Assembly: GCA_043228905.1 (NCBI GenBank)
Contig: JBHGNT010000008.1
Location: 2,790,001 to 2,854,000, forward strand
Source: Azolla caroliniana
Lineage: Eukaryota > Polypodiophyta
Reading direction: 5' to 3'
Length of the DNA stretch: 64,000 nt
How positions within the stretch are numbered: the stretch's first letter is position 1; each line of letters opens with the position of its first letter. A program made the position numbers and the translations under genes. The notes beneath the pieces were generated by a model. It saw only the letters and a program-made list of their open reading frames with translations. It was not told the DNA's origin and did not search any database. Shown piece by piece: positions 24,891 to 38,285 of this stretch.

Positions 24891-27800
24891 TTATGAAACC
24901 TTCCTACTTTTGAGTGCAATCCCGAGCTCTGCAATACCACCAAGCTCTGTATCCCTTTTGGCTGCTTCTACGTCCCTCTTTGAAGGTGAATTCTTTAATT
25001 TTTCCTGTTCTGCTTCCCTCTCTGCTTTCTTCTTTTCTATTGCAATAAGTTTGCAGTTCTCATCATGTGCTTTTTTGAACATCACAACGAAGTTCAGCAA
25101 CACAGAAACAACTACAAAACGAGAGAGAGAGAGAGAGAGAGAAAGAAAGAATACATTAGAGACATAAATTGAATTCTTTTGCTTTACATCCAAAAAGAAA
25201 TGCTAGATTATCCTTACCAAGTTACATCTAACCTCTTAACACTATAACACTCGAGCCATTCATTTGTGGGCAAACCATTAAGAATCATATAATATATCTG
25301 CTCACATGAATAATTTCTCCTAGCCACCAAATTCATGAACTAATGTGTTCTGATCCCACTAGTTTCATGACCTAAGGTTGATGAACTGTGACTAAATGTG
25401 AAAGAAATACGAATCTATAGTCTAAGCCCCAACATCGAACTTCTGGGTCAATATCGCATGAAGATAACAAAGATAATAATGTTGGACTAACAAATAACTC
25501 CCAAAATATTGATACATTTGCTGAGATAATATTTGGTTCATTTTTAAGAGCACATACCTTGTTCAAATGGACAGCGAGCAGGATCTTCACCAAAATAATG
25601 TGCCAAGGCATCAGCATTACGTCCCTACAACCAGTTTTCCCTACTAGTGAGGAATCTTCCATCTTAATATACAAGATAAGAGCAAGAATATTCTTAGTCA
25701 TCTGTTATATTTCATTAACATTATACCACTTCAGAATATAAAGATGTCAAAGAGCGCCCTTCTGCCTCAGCCATATCGAGAAAGGATTTCAAGTTCTGGA
25801 ATCCATTGAACAGTCATGAATACTCGAATAGATAGTATTAAAATTAGTAGCATATTACATCATTCTAAGCCCAAACCTTTCGAAAACGTTCAGATACAGG
25901 ACCATCAGTTTCTGAAGCTGTAAGTTCCTGCTCTACCTTCCCTAGACTTTTACTCACTGCTTGCATTTCCTCAGCCAGGAATTTCAGTTGTACCTGAGAA
26001 AGAAATGCAAACCTGAGACAGATAAGATCCACTAGCCTATCGAATGAAAATTCATGATGTAATTTAGCTAACCTTTGACGCTTCCTCTAAATGAGCCAGG
26101 TCTTTGTGATAATCAAGAAGCTCAGGTAGCTTATCAGCTAATACCTGGCAACAACAATATGAATGATAAGTGTGCCAATTTTATATCAATCTATGAACTA
26201 AGTTTTCCTTATGATCACACATGATGCATCAATTAGCTGTCTATAAACTTGACTCGTGTTCACAATCAGTCTTGCCTCACGCACAAAAAAAGGCCATCTG
26301 TAAGGTTTAAATGTTGATCATTAATGGATCATAAACATGATTAAATCTCTTTACTTCAGCTGTGCCTCAACAGCTTAGAGATCATAGAATATGCTATAAG
26401 ATAAGTTTGATGCAGATCATTATACAGACTGTCACCTAAATTCTTCATTGCAAAACAGATTTTTCCAAGATGAGCCTTTTATTGAGGACCCCTTCAGCAG
26501 TACATGTTATATCACAAGCATCATATAATATTTTACAGAAGCTTGCCTGGATGATTAGACAATAACCAATATAATCAACCAAAAATAACCTTTTAAAAGA
26601 AGAAACTACGTTTATAATAGCCTATAATCGCTTCTGGTGAAACATGAAGTCACACTGTTTGCTTAGTTGAGCTCAAAGAAGTATGCATAAATAATTACCT
26701 TACATAAGTAGTGCATTAAAGTCATCTTGTTATCCCGAGCACGAGTATCAGTAAGTTTCAAAAGGCTATCCAACTTAAATCCAATAGCAGAACCTGATCA
26801 GTTCCACATCATACAAAAATATAACAAGATCCTTGAGACAATTTGAACATTGCACAGCAATACAATACAGTTCAATAAATATACTTATGACAATTTGCAT
26901 AAAATATGTTAATGACCAACAGAATTCGTGAAGTTATGTAGCACATACTATCATCCCCATATTTTTTTTGATAAAACATAAACTGCAAACATGAAATGAA
27001 ATGAGCTTTGGAATTTCTTCTTAGTAAACAAACACTAAATTAAGCCTCTTCTAAGCAAACAAACACTAAATTGGAAGGAAACATAAACATAATGAGCCCT
27101 CTAATATGCATAGTGAAACATTAAAAATAATATAGGATGCAGAAGAGAAATGACACTCCCATGTAAGCATTCAAATATGATCTTGGTTCTTCTCTAGTAA
27201 GTTGAATAAATTTCCATATCAAGAGCTGTTTTGCTTTTCCAGCTCATATATCCAATCTAACAATGTTATAAACTCAAGTTTCTGATAGTGTGTTCGGGTA
27301 GGGCATTTATTTACCTCGAGCAGTTCCTTGGTTCAAGGCATTCCCAAGTGAGAGAATAGTCTGCATGATTTGCCGGAATTTCATTGATTCTCTTACCTGA
27401 TGAAAGTAATCAAATGTCAAAAAGCTTATCTGTTTTAATTTTATGTTTCAAAGTAGTCTCGAGAATTACCTCCTTGGAAGCATTATTTACTATGCTCAAG
27501 TTTCTTCGCAGATCTTTAACCTGTACTTAGAATATGCATAAATATTATGAAATAATATTATGAAATGCAATGAGAAAGCGATGGACTTCAACACATGCCT
27601 GGGTCGAAAATTGCAGTTTGAACGAGAATACTCGTAGTTTTGATTCCACTCTTGGAACTTTCATCATCTCCAGAAAGAACTGAAATAAGCACAGAATAAT
27701 ATTCAATGTGGGAAAATATGTATAAAAGCAAAAGCAACGTCACTCTGTGGATGGAAAAACAGGGTAGATAACACTTCTTTGAAAAAAAAAACGTACCTGT

Positions 27801-30800
27801 TCACATTTCCCCAACTTCTCCTTGTCCCCAACATAACCCTGTTAAATACAAGTACCAAACAACAATCACACATCGTCTACAGATAAGACACCTAGCCATT
27901 TACTAGTTTACTCATACAGTGATTGCCTATAAATTTATCAAGTTATTAACAGTTATATGAATCTGTTTACTAGAAACTGCCTGTTGTGAATGAAACTAAG
28001 ATAGTTATACTAAAGCGCCCCATCATTTATTGGCTATGGATTAGAGATATATCCATAAGAGAAAATATCAAGTAGAGTTTTGCAACAAAATCATTCCAAT
28101 AACCTGCAACGCCCTATTCTTGAATTTTATATTTCAGCCATTTGTGTTACAGGATTATTGATTGGATATAAAAAATTACTATCAATCAGCACAGATTTTA
28201 CCCATTTCTATAGTTTATATAAAGCATAATTCCAAACTGTATTTTTTTAAATAAAACACTAAAGAATAGATCATAAATGCAAACCTTCAGCAGGTCCATT
28301 TCCTCTTTATTAGGACAAAACTTTATGAGGTTTTCAACTTGATCAACATCGAGTATTGTACCATCCAAAGCTAGTATAGCACTCTGAAACGAAAATTCCA
28401 CCATAAAATGATCATGCTAGTATTAGTCGAGAGGTAGAAAGATCAAACTTCTGCAGTTGGAACCACACCATGGGGAATGACCAAAGTAAAAGTCAAATAT
28501 TCAGTGGCCCTTTGCCCTCTTAGCATTAAAATCTTCCAATGTAGTAGGATGAAGTTATTTTTCCAATTGCAATTACAAGACATAATTGAGAGTGAAGTTA
28601 CTTTTGTGATACTGTGTACCAAGAGGACATTTCATTCCTTCTATCAATAATATTAAAACGCACTTTTTTGTACAACTTAGAAAATCTATTGTCAAATCAG
28701 AAAGTCCAAAACATTGTGTTCTTACCAGCACATCCGGCAAAGGCATCTTGACCTTCGTAAGCATAATCTCACAGTGATTTGCCCTTCTCATATCAATCTA
28801 AAGTCATGAAGACAAAAGTTTTACAACCAATCTTAACATTTAGCATAATATCAGTATTCATATCCACAAAATTCAGAAACTTTACCAGATGCACTTTTTC
28901 TGGTTTTGAACCAAGCGAGGCTCGACGCCCAGAACGTCTTTCACCGGGACCTTCCGCATTAGCATTAGGTACAGATGCTGAGAAGAGGCTTGCTAACTCC
29001 GATGCATCAATCTCAGGACCCCTAGTTTGTTTAAAAAGAAGAACATATAATAGGATGAAGACATTTGCAATTCTCAAAAAAGAAGAAGACTAGGGTCCAA
29101 GCAATGAACACGTACTTGGAAGCTTCCTCCAGCTTTTGGGTTTCTGCCCATAAGCTACCTTGAACTGCCCTCGTCACTTTCACCCAATGGAATGGTTTCA
29201 AAGAAGCTTTCTTCGCTGTTGTCGGAGGGGCTGCACTCGGAGGAACCAATGATGCAGAAGAAGAAAGACCCTTCACATCACCAGAGGGTGGTGCTAGAGG
29301 TGTTGACGTAGCATTGCCAGGAGGTGGAGGGGGTTGTCTTATAGAAACACTGTCAGGACCCTTCTTAGTTGGAGGCTGGGGAGGAGCAGGTGGGCCTTTC
29401 TTCACAGGAGGGGGAGGAGGTGGAGGGGAGGGAGGACCTTTCCGTCCTGGAGGAGGAGGAGGTGGTGGAGGACCTTTTGGAGGAACAGAAGGTGCTTTGC
29501 TTCCTGGTGGAGGAGGAGGGGGAGGGGGAGGGGGAGGCAGTTTCGATCCTAGGCGTGGAGGAGGGGGAGGGGGAGGGGGAGGGACAGGCAGTTTCGATCC
29601 TGGGGGTGGAGGAGGTGGAGGTGGAGGTGGAGGTGGAGGCAGTTTTGATCCTGGGGGCGGAGGAGGTGGTGGTAGCACTTTAGACCCTGGCATCAGAGGC
29701 GGCGGCGGTGGCGGTGGTGGTGGTGGTGGGGGGGCTTTTGAACCTGATTGTTGTTGGTGGTGTTGGTGTTGTGGAGGAGGTGGAGGTGGTGGTGGAGGCG
29801 GTGGTTGTAGTGTTGCTTTTAATCCCAACTGTGGTGGGGGTGGGGGTGGCGGTGGCGGTGGGGGTGGTGGTGGCAGAATCCCACCAGTTGTCTCAGAAAT
29901 CCCTGATGTCAATGATGCTAGGTTTGCTGACTCCAAATTAGTAACACCCAATTCAGGCTGCTTTTGCACAACCACAGGCTGTAATGCTACATGAGGCAAA
30001 GCTGCATCATCCCCTAACCCATCAGTTGATGGTTGCCAGCTCGAAAGTTGACCTTGATCATCAGCAGATTTTGCTTTATCTTGCAAGATTTCTTCTTTCT
30101 GATCCATATTATCACTAATATGACCCTCTTCATGCAATGTATCCACATTACTTTCCACATTGACAGAAGAAATTTGCTTCAGAAAACGAAGCGCTGCATT
30201 CTCTTTTGCATCAGTCCAATCCACATTGTTGAATAGCTCCTGAACCTTTGCAAAAGCTTCCACTGGCAATCCAACTTTTTCTTCTCCTCCTAGCATCTCC
30301 ATAGTAGCTCCAGAGGGTTTTGCACTCTCCATATCAGTAAAAAGTACCTGACGTTAGGAAAGTAAATGATACCATTAGACCAGAAACATAGTCTAGAATC
30401 TGGGCAAGGTATTCAATTATTTCTTATTTGGCTCACTTCAGCTCGGAAGTCCTTCGTGAACCGATCTTTTGCATCCCAAAGAGCATCAATGTCATCTTTT
30501 CCTAGCATTAAAATATTTGACCTAATAAAAGCTGTATTGAACATGACGCGGAACATCATTTGTTCCCTCTCCAGATCTGCATCAAGATGGATACATTCCA
30601 ACACAACATCCCCTTGCACACCACACTGAATATCAATCTTTACAACATCGCAGTCAGCCTGAAACCAAAACGCAATGCATCAATATAATCTATAATGATA
30701 CACTTTTATGGCATGAGACCTACATAGTTAAACAGATTTCCAAGTGTTCTGAGTGCGCATCCACAAATAATGAGATGAGGTATGTAAAGAGAGGGATACC

Positions 30801-32969
30801 AAAGCTTGGGATGTACAATAAATTGAATGCTAATAGAATGTGTTCAGACAGCCAACAAAAATCTATGAGACCAAAAAAATTATACCCATGTGAGAATGGA
30901 CATCATTTTATACCTGTCTTATATGGCGAACTAATTTGCTTCTCTTATCCATGCTGAACAACATGTGTGTGGTTCGACCACCTTTGTCCTGTGGATCTAG
31001 ACCATAAACGCGAATGAGTGGTCTGCAACCCCCTTCTGTATCAAAACTAGGAACCACTCGCAGTATCAGGCAGTCAAGCATTAGAGCTCGGTCGGGGGGA
31101 GGCCACTCTTGTGAGATATTCCTCCTTGCAATGTACTGAAGATATCGTACCTGAGATGGTATTGGATTGAGAGGCGAAAGTAATGGTAGCAAACCTCTAG
31201 GAGCTTCTCTGTGTACCAAATCCAAGGTCTTTTGTTCACTAGTTTGCAATCTCCGGTATATGAGAAGGCCAGCTAGCATGAAAGCCAAAGTAGGCCAACC
31301 ACCCCTTTCACAATGCAACAGAACAATATTGTGATGGCCCTCTAGGGTGATCCAACTGTCCGCTGATCGCATGAAATGGTGAATTATCTCTAATGATAAG
31401 ATCGGGCATCCTTCATATTGCCGAGGATAATCCATCACGGTCATATCATATTGTGAGAGAATGTCGGTTAGTTGGCTTTTTCTTTCTCCTTCTCGGAAAT
31501 TGAATACCAGGAATGATGCGTCTGGGAATTGCTCGTGGAGGAGGGTGGCAATCTGACGCATGTGCATCTTGTAGGTCTCCTCTTCGAGCACATCAGTGGA
31601 GAAACAACTGTCAAATACTGTACAAAAAAAGAGAAACAGGAACCCTAATAAAAACCTAATTGCAATAATTTCTTGACAGAATCTTGCCAAAAAAGGTACT
31701 GAATCAAGGGCACGAACTGACACTCAATTCACAGTATGAATCAAATAAATTATAAAAAGAAAAACAGAAACTCACAAAAACTCTAAATTTGAAAATACTC
31801 ATTGGACAATTCGTTACTCGTCTTCAAATGTCTTTTACATTCAGAAATGGAATTCAAAAATCATTTGAACTCATTTCAAAGGAAAATGAGAACCTATTCT
31901 AAAAACAAACCCTAATTGCAGGAATAGTCACCAGAATATGACCAAAACAGGAAAATCAAAGAATCAAATCGACATGCAACTCCTAGAAAAACAAATTCTA
32001 AACACAAAACAGAAACGTGAATAGGAATATAAAACCCTAAATATAAATTATACTAATGAATTTTCTCTCATGTATAAGAGTTTAAATCTTCAATCGATAT
32101 GCGAATAGATGAAGAAGAAGTATATATTCAATGTCTCTGACAGAGGCCCATGTAGCTTATGTAACCAAAACAAAAGATCATGTAGCTTGCTCACTTGTTC
32201 CAGACATCAAAATTAGAAAACCCTAAATAAAGATAAGAAGAGAGAAAGAAAGTTGCCTACTGATGGCACACCTCCCCTGGATCGTACTTTGTGTTTAAGG
32301 AATGCTGACTCATGATTATGATATTTCCCAGTGATGGATACCTTCTATTTTTCAAGAAGGTGTCTCATTTTTCTCCTAATTAATACCAACACAGGAACTC
32401 TAAATTCAGGGAGAATGGAGGATACTTTTTATTGCCCATCACAATGCTGCTAAAAAGAGGTGAAGCTAGGGCTCAGATAACAGACAACCCAAAGGAAAAT
32501 AAACCCCAATACAAACAAGGAAATGTCCCACTAGAGTCATGGAACCCATAAATGGCATGATTTCTTTCGTTCATCCGAATGCTGCATGAGAAAAGTTAAT
32601 CTAGGTATCAAATCCCCTTCCACTGAAAATCGGAGACTCTGAGAAAAGAACGGAAGGAGTAATGGGAAAGTACAGAAACATTAGTAGAAATCAAGAACCC
32701 GAAATAAAAGGCACAGAAACTCTGTGATTAAATGAAGAGATGGGTGGTTTTCTATCCTCGAATTCGCTGAAAACACTCAATTCTCACAGAAAACAGGAAT
32801 CCTGAAAAACTAAAAAAGAAACCAGAAACACACAAACCCCAGAGAAAACCTGATTTGGCGCAAAGAGAAAAGAGTGTGTTTTAGGGGGTAACTCACCATA
32901 GACCCTCTCCGTGATCTCCAGGAGACCATCAGGAGGTTTCCTGTAGAAGAATCTACGGAACAGCGCCAT
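24891..32969 (-). CDS. Class II formin (PTEN-like, C2, FH1, FH2)
   Basis: Exons in transcript order: 32969-32897, 31617-30914, 30658-30437, 30347-29116, 29021-28886, 28797-28726, 28383-28285, 27838-27797, 27679-27599, 27520-27470, 27396-27315, 26793-26699, 26144-26073, 25993-25877, 25795-25727, 25624-25558, 25111-24891; all phases join, giving 1144 residues. The start MALFRRFFYRKPPDGLLEI is the class II formin signature. Residues about 1-190 are PTEN-like, with HCERGGW in place of an active CX5R loop, so phosphatase activity is unlikely; a C2 region follows to about 340. FH1 (about 485-705) has many long proline runs, which bind profilin-actin. FH2 (about 715-1110, from LKPFHWVKV) nucleates and elongates actin filaments, and includes the conserved stretch around LGNALNQGTARG. 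In mosses the PTEN-like domain of class II formins binds PI(3,5)P2, which suggests membrane targeting here too. One intron has a GC donor (27598). Confidence 0.95.
25121..25142 (-). repeat. (GA)n/(CT)n tract forming the polypyrimidine tract of the last formin intron
   Basis: On the transcript strand this is (CT)11, followed by CGTTTTGTAG and then the last exon at 25111. The microsatellite thus stands exactly where the polypyrimidine tract of the 3' splice site is expected. Confidence 0.85.
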
Positions 32970-33151
32970 GACTGGGAAGGGAGCAAACGAATCAAAAGGC
33001 AACAGGGCAGATCAGATACCAATCAGTTCATCAGAAGAAGACGAAGAAGGAAGAAGATTTCTGAGCTTAGAGCAGCTAGTATAAATCAAAAGCCAGACGA
33101 ATCTCTGTGTCTGTCTGTCTCTCTATCTATCTACATATTTCTCTCTATTTC

Positions 33152-33182
33152 ACATACATACATACATACATACATACATACA

Positions 33183-33213
<31 letters not shown>

Positions 33214-33259
33214 GTACATACATACATACATACATATGTACATACATACATACATACAT
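33152..33259. repeat. (CATA)n microsatellite upstream of the formin gene
   Basis: About 27 CATA units, broken twice by CATATGTA. It lies about 180 bases upstream of the formin start codon. Confidence 0.95.
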
Positions 33260-33346
33260 GCCTCATTTCATTTCATTTGTCTGTGGAGAAGGAAGTCTGA
33301 TGGGTGGATGGGATGGGATGGGATATGGAGGTTGCTCTTGTGACTC

Positions 33347-33431
33347 CTCTTCTTCTTCTTCTTCTTCTTCTTCTTCTTCTTCTTCTTCTTCTTCTTCTTC
33401 TTCTTCTTCTTCTTCTTCTTCTTCTTCTTCT
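33347..33431. repeat. (CTT)n / (GAA)n microsatellite
   Basis: About 28 uninterrupted CTT units; on the formin strand this is a (GAA)n purine tract roughly 380-460 bases upstream of the start codon. Poly-Ser, poly-Leu, poly-Arg and poly-Lys frames across it are artefacts. Confidence 0.95.
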
Positions 33432-35949
33432 GGGAGGGAAGGGAGGGAAGGAATCCCAGAAGGAATTCTGGCCCCCCTTGTGCCTGCTTGGTTTGCCTGC
33501 CCGCCTGCCTTTCGCCCGGACCCACACGGTCACAGTCAGGCCAGAGCACTCCGCTACCACATCTCTCTAGACCAAGAGACTCTGTTGATGCCACCGTGTG
33601 TGTGTGTGTGCGCGCGTGTTCTTGTTCTTGCAGGGACACTCGTTTGTCTGCCCATTGGGAACAGCCTCCTTGTGTACCCGCATCCACTCCCTCGCCCATC
33701 ACGTCATCATGGTATCCAAACCCATCCCACGCAGAGAAGAAGCTCCTCCTGTCAGTGTACATATGGCCTCCCTTGTCCATCCTGCACGATAACAATCCAT
33801 GGTTGTGGGTTATATCGTTCCCCCGACCACCCACTGTCTTCTTCACCTCTCGCCCTTGCCTTCGATTTCCCCATGTCTGGAATGGTCCTTTACGTTATCA
33901 TTCCCAATATCAACCCCCCCTGTCTCGTTTTCTGGATTCAAACTTTGTTTGATGTATCCTTCCATTCCCTCCTCAACAACATTTGTTTGTGTGTGTGTGT
34001 GTTTTGTTTGATTGTCGTGGATGTTTACATCTCACAAAGGTTGCACAAGCCCCGAACTTAAGTTGTTCTACCCTCGTTAAAGTCGCACGTTGTGTGTGGA
34101 ATTTGGGTCGCGCGTATTTACCCGATATTGTTTTTTATGATATTGCTCAAGCTCGTGGGCATCCAGTTGGGTTGATCATAACCTAACGTGGATGGAAGAG
34201 TTCGAGACTTTAGTGTGTTCTTTAATATTGTTCTATAGGTATGGATCCATCTCTCGTGTTGCAACATTACAATTCACTCTCTCGTAGTATGCATTATCAC
34301 ATCCTCATGCACTATAATTTTGTTTCCCTCCCATCATGATCTTTCAAACCTATACAATTCATCATCATTGTGTCTCATATCTGACAATTTGAACCCCGTA
34401 ATGATGATACTCATTAGCTTAACATGCATTTCATGATGCTTCCACACTTTGATGAGCATGCATCCTTTTACCTCATTGTGAATCCTTTGTCCGTATGATG
34501 TTTAGGTAGGATATGTAACTCCATCATATTCACGACATTGATAAACATCGTATAACGTCGTGTATGAATCATCATCGTGTATTGCAAAGTATAACAACTC
34601 GTACTATTAAAATTCTCATGTTGTAAATGATTATTTTCTATTGTGGTTCCATTCACCTTGTGCCCATGGCATACATCAAGTTAGACAACCTTATTTCATA
34701 TTGTATGGTGTGTGTTTATATATGATTTTTGCAGTGCTCACATTTGCATTAAGTTTTGGTGAGGGTGTTGTTATTTTACTACTGAATTGCATGACTTCTA
34801 AAACGAAAACACATATGAAGACTAGAACGACTTGAGATCATCAAAGAATGTGGAATATCCCGAAGAGAAAGTAGCACACGGTAGCCCGCTAGAGACCAGG
34901 TACAACATATGACACAAAGCATAGCCCATTGCAAGGATCAAACTTATGTTCTCTCAAATTTGTCACATTGTTATTACGGTGTAAACAACCAAGCCAACAA
35001 CTAGAGAGATGAATTTGTTGTCAAGCAACTATACATGTTTGGTAACGAGCATTACACGTTACACATTTACGCTACAATGTTATAACCCGGTGCGTAACTC
35101 AAGGTCCAAAAATGTATGCATAAAAAATGGAAAGTTTATAATAACCTTTCCAGGGGAATTCCTCAAGACTAGGAATGCATAGTATAAAGCGTTGATCTAT
35201 GTTTTTCAGCAAACCTTGAACATGTCACATATAACCTTTTTCTCATAATAACATTAAAAAAGAAATATGTTGAAACCATGAATTCACATTAGAAACCTTT
35301 GAGAGAGTAATGTGAGAAAGGAAAGAGAGTAACGTGAGAAAGGAAAGCACAAATATATAGTCGAACTTGGAACAAGTATTTTTGTCGTTGCAGATGCATT
35401 TTATTGAAGTTGATCTTCAACATGTAGAAGTCGTGATGTGACATTAATAAAGTTCTACAACGATCTTTTACTACTTCATGTACACATAATTTCTTGATTT
35501 TAGCTTCCCGAGTCATTTAGCTTTTCTATACATTTCTTTTTGCTTAGAATAAAAAGGAGGGGCTTTTGAGACTTTGTAGACGGCACTGTCATGCATGGAA
35601 CCAAGTTCAACCAACTATTGTTAAACAATATGCTCTTTCTACACACCCTTGATACTTACTATGTTCTTTATAACACAATGCAACATTTTTGTGATTTGGT
35701 TAAAAATGCATGCAAAGATTGAAAAAGCCAATCCAATCATCGAAATCATTTCTAAGTGTTTGTGTTTTCATTTCCCATGCCACTGCATCACTTTGACCAC
35801 ATGTAACCTCTTTTTTAAAAGGTGAGAGAACAACCTCACCATCTTTTAAAAAGATGAAATGTTGATCGGATCGGGATCTACAACCCACTTATGACTTGTA
35901 TAAGCAAACACTTGAATTGCCATGTTTGAGTGAAAACCCATGGCTACAT
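33432..35949. other. Gene-poor stretch, nothing recognised
   Basis: Short open frames are frequent, but none has a recognisable domain or splice context. The first 600 bases are pyrimidine-rich and probably belong to the formin promoter region. Confidence 0.45.
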
Positions 35950-36720
35950 AAGGTTAACTAGGACTCTTTGCAATGGACGTGGCACGATTTTTTATGCATG
36001 GCACGGAAGCAAACTCATCCCCTTCCTCTAATTCACAACCAGATTGGGTCGCCACATCCTAGCTGCTCAAACCAACAGATAATCGGTTGGTTGTTGCAAA
36101 TATATGATGTTCCCCATACAACTATTGCCATGTTTTGCCATCAATTATGGAAACAAGAACAAGCTAGATGAATTACCACATTTCAATGGTTATTAACGTA
36201 GGTTACTAACAGTTGGAGCTTGGCAGTGTGGGTTCCTTAGCTCTCCTAATTGGGTAGCATTCCCCAATGCAATAGAATCAATTCAACACGCTCTATGGGG
36301 CTGCCCAGATACCCATTGAATCTGGTAGGGGGTTGGCCAACTATTGCAATTATGCTAGGTGCAAGACACATTCAAGTGGGGAATGTATGTTGGTTATCAC
36401 GGCAAGCCCCAATTAACATATACGAACATCAGGAGGAGGGGATGACATTGGTGATAAAGGCACAAGAGATCTCGTTTTCCACCACCAACAATATTCACTC
36501 AACTCCCATCAATGCCAAAGTTTCTAGTCGTGTTGGAATTTGTCAACCCAATAACACTATGGGTTATTTGGAAACAACATTGTAGGCGGGTCTTCTCCAA
36601 TAAAAGGTGCACAAAGCAGCGTTATTGCAGGAGATATGGAGTGAAGTTGTAGCCACACTAAAGGGCCAATATGATTGCATCAAGAGTGGATCCAATGGAG
36701 CCGATAGACAATGATTAGCC
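35950..36720 (+). mobile_element. Degenerate LINE relic
   Basis: In broken frames the segment near 36270-36320 reads AIESIQHALWGCPDTH, the HALWxCP pattern of plant LINE zinc-binding domains. The end (36600-36700) aligns by eye with 13530-13610 of the LINE fragment near 13.5 kb: both carry an ATATGGNG/ATATGGCA motif followed by an AGGGCCAATATGA-type segment. Stops are frequent, so it is an old, inactive copy. Confidence 0.5.
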
Positions 36721-37693
36721 ATCATCCAACAATGATCGTCCTCTCCATTTCTTGAGTCAATGGGCCTCTACATAAGATCAAACTATAGAGTTCCTTTAGA
36801 TTGGATTTGTATATAACATTCTCAGCTGTAAAAATTTTAACTAATGGAGGGAGTTTTGTTTTTGCGAAAAAAGGAAAAAATGAAATGTTGATTACCCAAC
36901 TAGTCAATATAGTACTCATATCCCTTGCATAGGTTTCTTGGGAGGATGAGATCAATTGTTGGAAGCCAATTTCCTCATACTCTTTTGCTCTCTTTGTCCC
37001 AATCAATCAATGTTACACAATATTGGGTACCTTCAATCAATCAATTTCATGCATCTCCATTTATTAGAACTCATTGACAAGGTTCACTTGAATGTTGACA
37101 AATTGAAAATGCTTTTGGATGCTCATTTCCATTCTAAGAAATGACATCTACATACAAGTCTAATTAGCCATGCACATTGTCCAAATAACTTATGGATTTT
37201 ACATCAAGTAATTTCTATAATCTAATGAAAGATAGCACAAGGGATCCATAAGTAATATTTATATATGATTAAACCAAATTTGATTAGATCATTGAATTTT
37301 TATGCTTCAAAATTTCAAAATTTATTTATCTGAAAGTTTATGCATCGCTTCTGATATAACATGCTCTAAGCAAGGCATAACCCATTTATTTGATCAAAAA
37401 AATTGTTTGCAACTTGATTCATGTCGAGCTTGGCAAAATCCATTGATTCAATTTGAAACCTTATATGACAATATCACTAAGACGAGGGTGACATTTCTAC
37501 TGTAATTTGAATTATAAGAGAAATATGTTTTTGAATGTCTTTCACAGCTTGATAATTAAGAGACCACACATATATTAGTTTTTGAAGGGTGGCAGCATGG
37601 ACATTATGATGAACAACATATTGTGGTAAATGCGAAATAAAAATATGGAAATTGCGAGAAAAGGTTAAACAATATCATTACATTGTCCAAAAT
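36721..37693. other. Intergenic, nothing recognised
   Basis: AT-rich DNA with no gene or element that I can support. Confidence 0.5.
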
Positions 37694-38285
37694 GATGGGG
37701 ACAATATGCATTACATAGTTTGGCGAAGGATGCAAGTTACGAAACAAAGGTGATGTGTTATCATTATTTTGTGTGATACATGGGGACAACATGCATCCAT
37801 GATGCCATACTTTAGCAGCAACAAGTGTATAATTCATTCACCATGGTTGAGATACTAAAAGGTTTATACTTGGGAGGTTAGGTGGACATTATATTCTCCT
37901 TATATCCCCTTCCTAAAGTTTGTTTGTCAATTTTACTAGAAAAACATAACTTCTTCGACAAATTTAGAATGTTGTGGAACAAATGTTGGCAATGGATGGG
38001 GACAATATGCATTCCATAGTTTGGCAATGGATGCGAGTTATGAAACAAAGGTGATGTGTTATCATTATTTTGTGTGATACATGGGGACAACATGCATCCA
38101 TGATGCCATACTTTAGCAGCAACAAGTGTATAATTCATTCACCATGGTTGAGATACTAAAAGGTTTATACTTGGGAGGTTAGGTGGACATGATATTCTCC
38201 TTATATCCCCTTCCTAAAGATTGTTTGTCAATTTTACTAGAAAAATATAACTTCTTCTATAGTTTGAGAATGTTGGCAATGGACA
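37694..38285. repeat. 301-bp tandem duplication (two copies)
   Basis: The copies start at 37694 and 37995, each with GATGGGGACAATATGCATT. They stay nearly identical through GATACATGGGGACAACATGC and TACTTGGGAGGTTAGGTGGA, then diverge at the end. The small open frames beginning MNYTLVAAKVWHHGC on the minus strand occur twice only because of the duplication. Confidence 0.88.

Noticed and set aside
25121-25142. Another LINE insertion at the GA tract in the formin intron
   Set aside because: No LINE 3' end motif lies beside it.
29314-29994. Gly-rich protein on the plus strand
   Set aside because: Antisense shadow of the proline-rich FH1 region of the formin.
33258-34061. Poly-Ser / poly-Leu / poly-Lys proteins
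   Set aside because: Products of the (CTT)n microsatellite.
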